A stretch of DNA of 64,000 nucleotides from Takakia lepidozioides (GCA_030704615.1 CM060733.1:28580001-28644000), one strand, 5' to 3'. Counted from the stretch's first letter, positions 19,117 to 28,260 are shown. Notes: generated by a model not told the origin, from the sequence alone. Program-made: numbers and translations.

Positions 19117-19588
19117 TTCCAGATCTCTGCAAAGGTCCTAGCCTCTGACATTCATCACAACTCTGACAATACTTGTGTACATCCTTGAACAAAGTAGGCC
19201 ACCAGTAACCTGCAAGTAGTATCTTCCTACTGGTAGTCTCTTCTCCAAAATGTCCTCCAGCCACTCCTTTATGAACTTCCTCCAAAACTTTATTTACTTC
19301 ATGGTGGTACAAGCATCGTTTAAGTACTCCATCAGGTCCTAGCTTATACATTCTGCCTCCTACCATAGTATAAGGTAAAGCCTTGATAGCGATTCTCTTC
19401 CTCTGCTCCTTACCATAACTAGGTGGGCACTGACCATGAGTAAGGTAGTATCTGATTGGCCACTGCCAATCTAACCATTCATCTGCACTTCCTTGCACCT
19501 CCATTACAAATAAACTCGCATCAGGTAATTGATCGTCTACTCCTGTGGCGGCCTCTCCTGTTGTTAGTCGTGACAAGTGATCTGCCAC
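19088..19588 (-). CDS. Gypsy-3 integrase N-terminal zinc-binding region
   Basis: A frame of 166 codons carrying the link after RNase H (DEWLDWQWPIRYYLTHGQCPP) and the integrase HHCC domain: HKGVAGGHFGEETT, LAGYWWPTLFKDVHKYC, then CDECQRLGPL. It is one frame off from the RNase H segment upstream (ends 19564) and from the core downstream (starts 19116), so two small indels split an otherwise intact polyprotein. In the homologous Gypsy-4 the same two joins are in one frame, which shows where the frameshifts lie. Confidence 0.85.
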   Translation of the reverse strand: MADHLSRLTTGEAATGVDDQLPDASLFVMEVQGSADEWLDWQWPIRYYLTHGQCPPSYGKEQRKRIAIKALPYTMVGGRMYKLGPDGVLKRCLYHHEVNKVLEEVHKGVAGGHFGEETTSRKILLAGYWWPTLFKDVHKYCQSCDECQRLGPLQRSGNGFASYDAY

Positions 19589-20052
19589 AGATGCAAACGG
19601 CCAGGCTTGTAAACAACTTCGAACTCAAACTCGTGCAAGATTATTAACCACCTCGCTATCCTTCCACTTATCAAAGGTTTGTTCACCAGATATATCAGAG
19701 CCTGGTGATCCACATAAAACATAAACTTTCTTCCCAATAGGTAATGCCTGAATTTCTTGACTGCATAAATCATTGCCAGTGCTTCTCTTTCAGTTGTGCT
19801 ATAGTTCCTTTCAGCACTGTTCATCAACCTGCTAGCATAGTACATAGGTGAATCTATATTTCCTGTAACATTTTGGGCTAACACCGCTCCCAACGCTTCT
19901 CCTGAGGCATCACAGTGAACATGAAATACTACATGCCAGTGAGGGTTAATCAGCACAGGTGTAGTTGTTACTGACAATGTAAGTTCCTCAAAAGCCTGTT
20001 GACATTCAGCTGTCCATGCAAACACTGCATCTTTCTTCAGAAGCTTGCTCAA
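19564..20052 (-). CDS. Gypsy-3 RNase H domain
   Basis: It shows the typical Gypsy order: LSKLLKKDAVFAWTAECQQAF (connection), VHCDASGEALGAVLAQN (first catalytic Asp), MYYASRLMNSAERNYSTTE with the REALAMIYAV helix, YVDHQALIYLVNKP and the end motif HEFEFEVVYKPG. All expected acidic positions can be read. The domain degrades the RNA strand during reverse transcription. A frameshift at the end turns HLVVDHLSR (as in Gypsy-4) into HLWQITCHD. Confidence 0.87.
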   Translation of the reverse strand: MSKLLKKDAVFAWTAECQQAFEELTLSVTTTPVLINPHWHVVFHVHCDASGEALGAVLAQNVTGNIDSPMYYASRLMNSAERNYSTTEREALAMIYAVKKFRHYLLGRKFMFYVDHQALIYLVNKPLISGRIARWLIILHEFEFEVVYKPGRLHLWQITCHD

Positions 20053-20120
20053 TGGTGCTGCTATCTGTGCATACCTTTTGACAAATCTTCTGTAATAACT
20101 GGTTTGTCCAAGGAATCTCC

Positions 20121-20789
20121 TTAGATTCTTACATTTACTGGTGGTGGTGAGGCTTTAATGGCCTCTGTCTTCCTGGGATCCACAAGAAGTCCCCTCTTAC
20201 ACACAATGTGTCCAAGAAGCACCCCTGAGTTCACACAGAAAGTACACTTCTCTGGATTCAGGCCCAGACCTCTCATTCTGCATCTGGCCAAACATAACTC
20301 CAATTTATGCAAGTGCTCATTCTTAGAGCTGTACACACTGAAATCATCCAAGAACACCTGCATGAAATCATCCAGATACTCATGAAAAGATTCACTTATC
20401 ACTCTCTGAAAGGTTGCTGGTGCATTACAAAGTCCAAAAGGCATGACTTTGTATGCATAAGCACCCCAGTCTGTGATGAAAGCTGTCTTTCCCTGGTCTT
20501 CTTCTGCCACTTGCACTTGATTATAACCACTGAAGCCATCCATGAATGAGTACATCTCATGGCCTGCCACAGTGTCCAATACCGCTTCTGTGAATGGCAA
20601 AGGGAAAGGATCTTTCTTCGTGCAAGCATTCAACTTCTTATAGTTCACACAAACTCTCAGTTTACCATTCTTCTTGGGAACTATCACAATGGGTGACAAC
20701 CAAGTTGTATACTCTATTGGGTATATAAACTTAGCCTCAGCCAACTTCTTGATCTCTTCTCCAACCTTCTGTGCATAGTTGGGATTCAT
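20121..20789 (-). CDS. Gypsy-3 reverse transcriptase
   Basis: 222 codons covering RT motifs 1-7: EYTTWLSPIVIVPKKNGKLR, VCVNYKKLNACTKKDPFPLP, SFMDGFSGYNQV (first catalytic Asp, D84), KTAFITDWGAYAYKVMPFGL, CNAPATFQRV and the active site VFLDDFSVY (D148, D149), then EKCTFCVNSGVLLGHIV. The catalytic residues are intact. A frameshift near 20125 breaks the link to the connection and RNase H. The preceding frame (21076-20786) holds the protease-RT linker. Confidence 0.9.
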   Translation of the reverse strand: MNPNYAQKVGEEIKKLAEAKFIYPIEYTTWLSPIVIVPKKNGKLRVCVNYKKLNACTKKDPFPLPFTEAVLDTVAGHEMYSFMDGFSGYNQVQVAEEDQGKTAFITDWGAYAYKVMPFGLCNAPATFQRVISESFHEYLDDFMQVFLDDFSVYSSKNEHLHKLELCLARCRMRGLGLNPEKCTFCVNSGVLLGHIVCKRGLLVDPRKTEAIKASPPPVNVRI

Positions 20790-22117
20790 TCTGTACCTTG
20801 CCTGTTTGATTGGTACTGACCCTTGTTCCAGTTCAATCTTTGCTGACAGATCTCAGGTGGTATCCCTTTTAGATCCTCGTAGCTCCAAGCAAATACATCT
20901 CTGTATTTGATGAACAAACTCTTAGCTTCCTCAAAGAATTCTGGCTCCAAATCAGCTCCTACCTTCACCATCCTCGGTTCCTCTTCAGTTCCCACATTCA
21001 CTTCTCTCACCTGCTTCCATTTCTCATTCTCTTTCTTCATAGAAATGTGGTGGGTAACTGCTGGTTTCATCTTCAATTGGTGTTGTTGTCACTACACCAC
21101 AGCAGATACCTTTTAAACAACTTAGGCCTTCCAGCTGCATCTCTGCAACCTGCTCCCACTCTGGGTGTGCAGCGAACAGAGTAGCTTCCTGTTCCTCATC
21201 CAGTCCTCCCCTCCAGTCATACTCCCTGACCCATCGAGGTCTTCTCGTAGCAGGTAATCTACTAGATTTCTTAGTGGTAATTTGTATCTTGTGCATCCCA
21301 TTATGCACAGTTAGTAACTGAGAATTCCAGTCATGGAATACCCTGGCCTGTTTCAGCCACGGACGTCCCAATAATAAGGAGTAAGCCTCCATGACTTCAT
21401 CCATTTTCAACACAGTTACTGTGATCATAAAGATCATCTTTTGTATCTGTATCTTAACTCCTCTTATCAATCCCAATGGCTGTACATTTCTTTGATCTGC
21501 CATTGTTACTGTAAATGGGGCTGGTTTCATGTTACTTAGACCAAGCTTCTGCCTTAATTGGTCTGTCATGATATTCACTCCAGAGCCTCCATCTATCAGT
21601 ACATCAGTTAGTTTGTGCTTCCAATTCTCAATTGGATTACTGGCATAGAATCATCAAAGTCCATGACTGTTTCTCGCCCTTCCGGCTTCACATTATAACT
21701 GGTCACCTTGCTGTTCAGGTCTGTGTTTTCTGTCACATGGGCAATTCGATTGATTGCTTGATACAGCCTGTGTCTACAATAAGGTGCCACAGCCAATAGC
21801 TGTCCAATGGTAATCTCTGCTTTGGTCTGGCATAATACTTCAGCCAAAGTCCCTTCATTACTCTGCATGTCTGCAGCTTCTTTCTTCCCTTCATCCCACT
21901 CACTTCCTCTTCTCTTTCAGAATCAGAGGAATCTGCCATAGGAATATCAGTACTCTTTTGCATTTCCCTTATGGTATCTGCCACTTCCTTGTGCAGTTCC
22001 TTCTCATCTCTCCAAGCCTCATCATCTTCAGGCACATCACTGCCATCTTCATTATCATCATCTTCCTCAACTACTGGAGGTATTATTTGGCTTTGCTTCT
22101 CGTTACTATCATTGTAC
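20786..22117 (-). CDS. Gypsy-3 protease and linker region (fragmented)
   Basis: Several overlapping minus-strand frames cover the region between gag and RT: 21868-21608, 21578-21024 and 21076-20786, with an acidic linker (EEDDDNEDGSDVPEDDEAW) upstream near 22000-22070. The aspartic-protease site is read as VLIDGGSGVNIMTDQL around 21560-21603, and the flap/end motif as SLLLGRPWLKQARVFHDW near 21340-21390. DGGS instead of DTGA is usual in Tat-type elements. Frame changes near 21605 and 21060 are probably single-base indels. The protease would cut the polyprotein during particle maturation. Confidence 0.75.
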
Positions 22118-24154
22118 TTACTTCTGGTACAACACATGGCCTAACCATGTGAGCGCCACCACTGGGCCCTCATTCACAGGAGCTCTCATCTCATTCTGGT
22201 GTCTAATCCAGAATGAACAGGCTGCCTTGCGATGTCCTGGCTGATTACAATAGTAACACAGTTCTTCACCATTGGGTCCTCGCCCTTGGTCTGCTCTAGC
22301 ATTATTTATGTAATCCTGATTCCCTGGCTGGTAATTCCCCCTTGGATTACCCTGATAGTTGCCTCTGGAATTTCCTTGGTAATCCCCTCTTGAATTACCT
22401 CTCCCTTCCATGCCATTGTTATAACCACCAGGCCTACCATAGTGGTCCTGATCACTGTTTCTTCTTGGCTGGGGCTGCACTTGATGCACCCTTACTTGCC
22501 TAGGTTCTCTTGCAGCTGTCCTTCTGTTGTAGTAACAATTCTCAGTAGAATGGTTATCCATCTTACAGATAGTACAATGTTTCTCCTTCATGTGGCATTC
22601 AGTGGTGGTATGGCCTTCATTTTGGCACTTTGCACACCAAACACCCTTCCTCCAATGTGTTGCAGCCTCTGTGGCATACTTCTTCAAGATTTCTTCTAAT
22701 CTTTTCTCATAGTTATCCCTCTTCAACTTCTCTTTTCTCTTACTCTTCCTTTTCAGTTTTTGCTCTTCTTCTTCATCTGACTCATCCTCAGAGTCCTCAT
22801 CATCCCTTTTCTCTCTCCTGAGCATTCCCAATTGCTCAATTCTGTTTGTTGTTTCAAATGCCTCCTCCACTGTATTATGGGGTAACATATCCACTTTCTT
22901 TTGCAACTCTGGTCTTAGTCCACTCACAAACCAAGTCTTGTGTAAACCTGGTGCTGGTACAGCAGCCAGCTTTTTCATCATCAATTCCATTTTTTCCATA
23001 TACTCCTCAACAGTTTCATGCTTCTTTTGCTTTAACTGTTGTAAACTTCCATACACTTCATCCTCAATTTTACTTGTCCTGAACCTATTTCGGAATGCTG
23101 TATTCAAGCCATTCCAGGTTATGAAATGATTATCAGGGAATCTTGCATACCATTCACTTGCTTTCTTGATAAGGGAACAAGGAAACAGTCTCATCTTGGC
23201 ATCATCGCCATTCTCATTGTTCACTATACACATGTGCTCAAATTGGCTAATGTGTACATCGGGATCCCCTTTTCCTGAATATATTGGAAAATGTGGTTTT
23301 GCTCGTGTTGGTTGTAACGCCATTTGTGGCCCTACCTTCTGCCCACTGACAGGTGCTGGCACCCTTGCTGGTGCTGGTCCTTGAGGACCTGTTGTAATTG
23401 TGGTGGATCTCCCACCAAGTGGTGGCCCCTGAGCACTCCCTGCTACTGGCCCCACGATATTCACAGTATTCCCAGCTCCAGTTGCACTACTTCCCACACT
23501 CCCTGTCCCCCCAGAGCCAGATCCAGGCTGCCCGCCTGATCCCCCTGAGCCGACACCTTCGTTGGCCTGTGATCCAAGTGCTCCACTTGATCCAGGTTCA
23601 ACGGGTTGGGATGTCCTGGTTGTAGTCTCAACCTCAGCTGTTGGGCCTACTTCTTCATACTCTTCCTCTTTCAATTTCTTCTCTCTATTTTCATCCTCCA
23701 AGTTCTGCCCTTGGGTTTCTTCTTCACTCATGTAACTCAACTGTACTGGTGTTGGAGAGTCTGAACTCTCCGTTGGCTCTGCCACATCCTCTCCTCCTTC
23801 TTCACCTTCCGTTTCAGAAACTGGAGTTCCTGCTTTTGGTGTTCCATGCCAACTCTTATCAAAGATTTCTGTCAAATCTTTTATCCAGGGATGTACCTCA
23901 GATCTTTCACCTCGTGATTGATCTTCTTCCCGTACCAATTCCCTTAATCTTTCTTGTAAAGAAAAAGAAGGAGTGACATCCAACTCTAGTTCTTCCGGTA
24001 TGGGTGATGTACTCTATGATCTTAATGGTGTGAGAGGTCCAGATGATTCCCCTATGTCTATTCCTCTCTCCCAAAGATATGAATAATTAGCTTTTAGATA
24101 ACTTTCTCTTTTTGCTGAATATCTCTGGAGTCTAGCTTCTCTTTCATCACTCAT
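22118..24154 (-). CDS. Gypsy-3 gag with three zinc knuckles and one in-frame TAG
   Basis: The frame starts at ATG 24154 (MSDEREARLQRYS) and is interrupted after 46 codons by TAG at 24016-24014. It is then open for more than 620 codons to 22118. The middle has an acidic and Gly/Ser-rich stretch, then the retrotransposon gag core (FPIYSGKGDPDVHISQFEHM, KKASEWYARFPDNHFITWNG, LKQKKHETVEEYMEKMELM). Next comes a Lys/Arg-rich linker and the knuckles CAKCQNEGHTTTEC, CTICKMDNHSTENC and CYYCNQPGHRKAAC. No ATG lies between the TAG and the conserved core, so ATG 24154 is the only plausible start. The TAG is either a mutation or a readthrough site. Confidence 0.85.
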
Positions 24155-24174
24155 GTCCCATGTCTTTCATTTCT

Positions 24175-24870
24175 TTAATGTGGCAGTAACCAAAACTCTC
24201 TTCTGTAGTATCTCTCGTATATGCCTGGGTTTCTTTCAAGCTTCAATGCACCCTTGGCTATATTAGAAGTCTCCGTTACCATATAACCATATGGCAAACA
24301 AGTCTGGAAAGCTGTTCTTGGTGTGAGTTTGATCCACAAAATATCCTTTGGAATCCAATTCTTTACCAGTACAAGCTCTTCATGCATATGAGTATAAACA
24401 TTCACCTTCCTTTCCTCCCAGCCTTCAAACTCTACTCGCTTAATAGATAGCAATGCTATCACATAAACCAGTGTTGGTAACCAACGTGCTCTTCCTCTAC
24501 AGGCCACCTGATAAATCTTTATCACTCCCTTCTCCAGACCCCACTCAGGGTCAGCATCATGCACTCTTTTAAGAATGTTTTCTTTACAACCGTCTGGCAA
24601 TTCCAAGAACCTCTGAAAGAATCGTTTGGACAATCTTTCCTTCTCAGTTTCACAGGGAATTTGATTCACATCAAATTCTTTAATTCTCCAACCACCATGA
24701 TCCCACCAGATGCCTGTCACATCTGGTTGTTCAAGACTTAGTTCCCCAGTATGGTCGCCAAATGTCGGGCGGTTTTTACTCACCCATCCCTTCGCTATCC
24801 GAGGTAGGAACTCCAAGATAGAAGAGTTGGAAATCTCTAAGCACTCAGCCCGCTCAGAACAATCAGTCAT
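24175..24870 (-). CDS. Gypsy-3 ORF1, starting inside the 5' LTR
   Basis: The ATG at 24870 (MTDCSERAECLEISN) lies 108 bases inside the 5' LTR. The frame reads through the LTR end and the PBS and continues to 24175, 231 codons, just 20 bp before the gag ATG. Recognisable pieces are TGIWWDHGGWRIKEFDVNQ, RWLPTLVYVIALLSIKRVEF and LPYGYMVTETSNIAKGALK. I know no function. Ogre-type OTA elements also have an ORF upstream of gag, but it normally begins after the LTR. Because the LTRs are copies, the same start with a different continuation exists in the 3' LTR. The frame is free of stops, so it may have been selected until recently. Confidence 0.6.
   Translation of the reverse strand: MTDCSERAECLEISNSSILEFLPRIAKGWVSKNRPTFGDHTGELSLEQPDVTGIWWDHGGWRIKEFDVNQIPCETEKERLSKRFFQRFLELPDGCKENILKRVHDADPEWGLEKGVIKIYQVACRGRARWLPTLVYVIALLSIKRVEFEGWEERKVNVYTHMHEELVLVKNWIPKDILWIKLTPRTAFQTCLPYGYMVTETSNIAKGALKLERNPGIYERYYRREFWLLPH
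24743..24760 (-). promoter_or_regulatory. Gypsy-3 primer-binding site (tRNA other than initiator Met)
   Basis: Two to three bases after the LTR end, the minus strand reads TGGCGACCATACTGGGGA. The TGGCG...GGGGA pattern resembles the PBS of OTA-clade elements, which use tRNAs such as Asp or Arg. The exact tRNA needs a comparison with tRNA 3' ends. Confidence 0.6.
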
Positions 24871-25783
24871 GACCTACAGCTAGTGTATCATGGGGGTGTT
24901 TCCTATTTGTATTCCTTCCCGTATTCATGTTAGCAAGTTCCCTTACTATTGGCAATTTAAGTATCAGATTGCTTCAGCAATCTATCAGGTTCCATCAACT
25001 CATCCATCCATTCCACAGCTTCACTCAGGTCTCTCTACACAGTGTGAGTATGAAGTATGTATCAGATTAATTTCTATCAAGTATCAGGCTGAAGCCATGG
25101 CGTCTCTAAACTGCTCTACATTACAACTCTACAGCTTGCATTCATCAAGCATCAACAGATCGTCTCTCCTCCTACTTCGTGCTCTCCATCTTTTCGCTCA
25201 GAGATGCGCTCCCCGCCTGATCTCCCAGCCGTGGTGCCAGAAGTCCCCCTAGAAGTCCCTTTCCAGACGTCCCCGCTCTTGGCTTTATCTACCTACAAGC
25301 TGTTCTAACCGCTTTCCTAACTAACTGTCATCCCTGTAGTACACGTTCTTTTTTCAGATGTCGTTCCCCCACAGTCGTTCCCTGCCAATGATAACTGTCC
25401 CCCAGCTATGCCGAGCTATGACTGGCTGTATCAGGCTGTGTAGGGCTGTGACTGGCTGTGTCGGGCTGTGTAGGGCTGTGCGAAGTTGTGGCGGCTGTGT
25501 CGGGCTGTGACTGGCTGTGTTGGGCTGTGTCGGCTGTGTAGGGCTGTGTCGGCTGTGATGACTGTGACGGCTGTGTCTGACTGTGTCGGCTGTGTCGGAC
25601 TGTGATAGGCTGTGTCGGGCTGTGTACCCCCCCCCCCCCCCCCCCCCTAAAACCTGTTGTTGTCACCCCTAAGGCTCCTGTTGGTCTCAGTTTGTGTAAA
25701 AATTAAGGGTACCCCACAGATCCCGTAAAAGCGTCTAAGTTAGTACCCCACAGATCGTCTAAGTCCCAAGCAGCCCTCTAATA
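24763..25783 (-). repeat. Gypsy-3 5' LTR
   Basis: It starts TGTCGGGCGG at 24763 and ends CTCTAATA at 25783 (the other copy ends AACA, so the terminal CA has become TA). It contains a GGCTGTG array at about 25405-25625 and, next to it, 23 consecutive C at 25625-25647 where the 3' LTR has only a short interrupted C run. In the element's sense this is the promoter-bearing LTR. Confidence 0.93.
25405..25625. repeat. GGCTGTG minisatellite in Gypsy-3 5' LTR
   Basis: Homologous to 13130-13380 but lacking several units. The difference arose after integration or by template slippage during reverse transcription, since both LTRs come from one template. Confidence 0.85.
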
Positions 25784-25788
25784 GCTCC
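25784..25788. repeat. Target-site duplication GCTCC, right copy (Gypsy-3)
   Basis: Perfect copy of 12478-12482. It joins the two halves of the Gypsy-1 LTR when Gypsy-3 is removed. Confidence 0.92.
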
Positions 25789-25983
25789 CACCACCCCTTG
25801 TGGAGCCACCCCCACCGCAACCCGGTGTGCGGGGCTCCACCTAGTGAGCGTCTCCGCCTCCTTGAGTGCCTTGGGCACTCAAGGGTGCTTCAGCCCCCCG
25901 TACCTATCACTGCCACTGCCCTCACCACAGGGCAGCCACTCTTGCGTCTCGACCCCGTGCCCTCAAGGCAAAAGGACACGACA
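25789..25983 (-). repeat. Gypsy-1 5' LTR, distal part beyond Gypsy-3
   Basis: Directly after the Gypsy-3 target-site copy GCTCC, the sequence CACCACCCCTTGTGGAGCC resumes the Gypsy-1/2 LTR and runs to its terminus GGACACGACA at 25983. Gypsy-2 has GGGTCGCGACA at this point. The following GTATA is the probable target-site duplication in Gypsy-4. Confidence 0.9.
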
Positions 25984-26066
25984 GTATACAACTTGGTTAT
26001 CACCCATTGTGATAGTTCCCAAGAAGAATGACAAACTGAGAGTTTGTGTGAACTAAAAGAAAATGA

Positions 26067-26843
26067 ATGATTGTACAAAGAAAGATCCATTTCCATTGCC
26101 ATTTACAAAAGTTGTACCTTGACACTGTGGCAGGCCATGAGATGTATTCATTCATGGATGGTTTCAATGGATCTAACCAAGTACAAGTAGCTGAAGAGGA
26201 TCAGGGGAAGATAGCTTTCATCACAGACTGGGGTGATTATGCATACAAAGTCATGCCTTTTGGACTTTGTAATGCACTAGCAACTTTCCAGAGAGTGATA
26301 AGTGAATCTTTCCATGAGTTTTTGGATGATTTTATGCAAGTGTTCTTAGATGACTTCAGTGTGTACAACTCTAAAAATGAGCACTTGCAGAAGTTGGAGT
26401 TATGTTTGGCCAGATGCAGGATGAGAGGTCTTGGTCTAAATCCAGAAAAATGTACTTTCTGTGTGAACTCAGGGGTACTTCTGGGACACATTGTGTGTAA
26501 GAAGGGACTGCTTGTGGATCCTAGAAAGACTGAGGCCATTAAAGCATCCCCACCACCAGTAAATGTTAAGGCTCTAAGGAGATTCCTTGGACAAACCAGC
26601 TACAACAGAAGGTTTGTTAGACGATATACACAGATGGCAGCACCATTGAGCAAGCTTTTGAAGAAGGATGCAGTGTTTGCATGGACAGCTGAATGCCAAC
26701 AAGCATTTGAGATACTTACATTGTCAGTAACAACTACACCTGTACTGATTAATCCTCACTGGCATGTGGTATTTCATGTACACTGTGATGCCTCAGGAGA
26801 AGCATTGGGGGCTGTGTTAACCCAAATGTCACAGGAAACATAG
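26067..26843 (+). pseudogene. Gypsy-4 reverse transcriptase and connection
   Basis: It contains EMYSFMDGFNGSNQVQVAEE (first catalytic Asp kept), KVMPFGLCNALATFQRV and the active site VFLDDFSVY. These are followed by GVLLGHIVCKKGLLVDPRK, the connection RRFLGQTSYNRRFVRRY and the RNase H start VHCDASGEALGAVL. Upstream, the Tyr codon of the CVNYKK motif is TAA (near 26054), so RT motif 1 is in a different open piece. The RT-connection join is in one frame here, unlike Gypsy-3. Confidence 0.85.
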
Positions 26844-27268
26844 ATTCAATTATGTACTATGCTAGCAGATTGTTGAACAGTGCTGAGAGGAACTATAGCA
26901 CTACTGAAAGAGAAACTTTGGAAATGATTTATGCAGTCAAGAAATTCAGGCATTACCTATTGGGAAGGAAGTTTATGTTTTGTGTGGATCATCAGGCTTG
27001 GATTAATCTGGTGAACAAGCCTTTGATAAGTGGCGAGATAGCGAGATGGTTGATTATCTTGCACGAGTTTGAATTCGAAGTTGTTTACAAGCCTGGACGT
27101 TTGCATCTTGTGGTGGATCACTTATCACGCCCATCAACAGGTGAACCTGCCACAAGGGTAGACGATCAACTGCCTCATGCGAGTTTATTTATAGTGGAAG
27201 TGCAGGGAAGTGCAGATGATTGGTTAGATTGGCAGTGGCCAATCAGATATTACCTTGTTCATGGTTAG
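26844..27268 (+). pseudogene. Gypsy-4 RNase H
   Basis: It reads MYYASRLLNSAERNYSTTE, EMIYAVKKFRHYLLGRKF, CVDHQAWINLVNKP and HEFEFEVVYKPGRLHLVVDH, continuing into the spacer before integrase until a TAG at 27266-27268. That TAG corresponds to CAG (Gln of THGQCPP) in Gypsy-3. A one-base shift near 26840 separates it from the RT frame. Confidence 0.85.
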
Positions 27269-28260
27269 TGCCCACCCAATTATGGGAAGGAGCAGAGGAA
27301 AAGAATAGCTATCAAGGCATTACCATACACTATGATAAGTGGAAGATTGTATAAGCTAGGACCTGATGGAGTTCTTAAACGATGTTTGTACCACCATGAG
27401 ATAAATAAACTTTTGGAAGAAGTTCATAAAGGAGTGACTGGAGGCCATTTTGGAGAAGAGACTACCAGTAGGAAAATACTACTTGCAGGTTACTGGTGGC
27501 CTACTTTGTTCAAGGATGTACACAAGTATTGCAAGAGTTGTGATGAGTGTTAGAGGCTAGGACCTTTGCAAAGATCTGGAAAGATGGCTTTGCATCCTAC
27601 GATGCCTATTGAACCATTCTAGAAATGGGGATTAGACTTTGTTGGACCAATTAATCCACCAGCCAGGAATACACAGAACAAGTATATAATCACAGCCACT
27701 AATTATAGTACAAAGTGGGTGGAAGCTAAGGCTCTGAGGGACAACATAGCTAAGTCCACAGCAAGGTTCATATATGAGAACATACTCACAAGATTTGGTT
27801 GCCCCCTGGAATTTATCAGTGACCAAGGAAGTCATTTCATTAATGAGACCATAGAACTATTGACTAAAGAGTTCATGATTGTGCACAGGAAGAGTACAAC
27901 CTATTACCCATAGGGCAACGGGCAGGCAGAGGCCACCAACAAAATACTATGCACTATCTTGGCTAAGATAGTCAATGCAAACAGAACAGACTGGGATACA
28001 AAGCTGTTGACAGTTTTGTGGTCATACAGAACTTCATATAAAGTCACCACCAAGTATACATCATTCCAATTAGTTTATGGTATGGAAGCTTTACTTCCAG
28101 TGGAATTCTTATTACCTACCATGAGAACTGAATGGGGAAGGATAATGGAATTGGAGGATTCAAATAAAGTAAGGAAACATGAATTATATCAGGTGGAAGA
28201 AGTACGTGCCGATGCAGCAGATAACATGACCAGAATTCAGATGAAGAGGAAGGATCAGTT
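27269..28260 (+). pseudogene. Gypsy-4 integrase with three CAG-to-TAG stops
   Basis: One reading frame runs through the whole domain apart from TAG codons at 27551-27553, 27620-27622 and 27911-27913. All three are CAG (Gln) in Gypsy-3. The HHCC site (HKGVTGGHFGEETT, CKSCDEC), the core Asp residues (KWGLDFVG, FISDQGSHF) and the catalytic Glu (GNGQAEATN) are still readable. The end at 28260 is a truncation by the LINE. Confidence 0.85.

Larger units (their letters stand above)
12483..25783 (-). mobile_element. Gypsy-3: 13.3 kb OTA-clade (Ogre/Tat/Athila) LTR retrotransposon
   Basis: A complete element with 1.0 kb LTRs (TG..CA, one end now TA), perfect 5 bp target-site duplications, a PBS, a polypurine tract and domains in Gypsy order. 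On the minus strand: an ORF upstream of gag, gag with three zinc knuckles, protease, RT (FLDD), RNase H, integrase (DD35E) and about 3.5 kb of further same-sense coding sequence. No chromodomain is seen. The extra upstream ORF, the large size, the DGGS protease site and the FLDDFSVY motif together point to the OTA clade; I cannot decide between Tat and Athila lineages. A few frameshifts and TAG codons interrupt the frames. The two LTRs are very alike outside their minisatellite, so it is the youngest layer of the nest. Confidence 0.92.
7215..25983 (-). mobile_element. Gypsy-1: chromovirus LTR retrotransposon, 3'-truncated and split by Gypsy-3
   Basis: Read on the minus strand the order is 5' LTR, initiator-Met PBS, gag, protease, RT, RNase H, integrase, chromodomain and a 3' non-coding region. 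It is the same family as Gypsy-2. The 5' LTR is interrupted at 12482 by Gypsy-3 and resumes at 25784/25789 up to 25983. Net length is about 5.5 kb against 7.06 kb for Gypsy-2. The last ~1.2 kb, including the whole 3' LTR, is missing: similarity stops near 7215 and runs into unrelated sequence. About 255 bp between protease and RT are also absent near 10345. The right end sits inside Gypsy-4 RT sequence, so Gypsy-1 inserted into Gypsy-4. The reading frame is broken throughout, so the copy is dead. Confidence 0.9.
25984..28260 (+). mobile_element. Gypsy-4: fragment of an OTA-clade element related to Gypsy-3 (RT to integrase)
   Basis: Plus-strand sequence colinear with Gypsy-3 pol from just before RT motif 1 (GTATACAACTTGGTTATCACCC) to the integrase C-terminus (ATGAAGAGGAAGGATCAGTTTG). 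The similarity is high but there are many substitutions, one frameshift near 26840 and five stops. Its left side was cut by the insertion of Gypsy-1, whose LTR ends at 25983. The rest of the left half is not seen beyond the other end of Gypsy-1. Its right side is cut by the LINE at 28261. It is the oldest layer of the nest. Confidence 0.9.
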
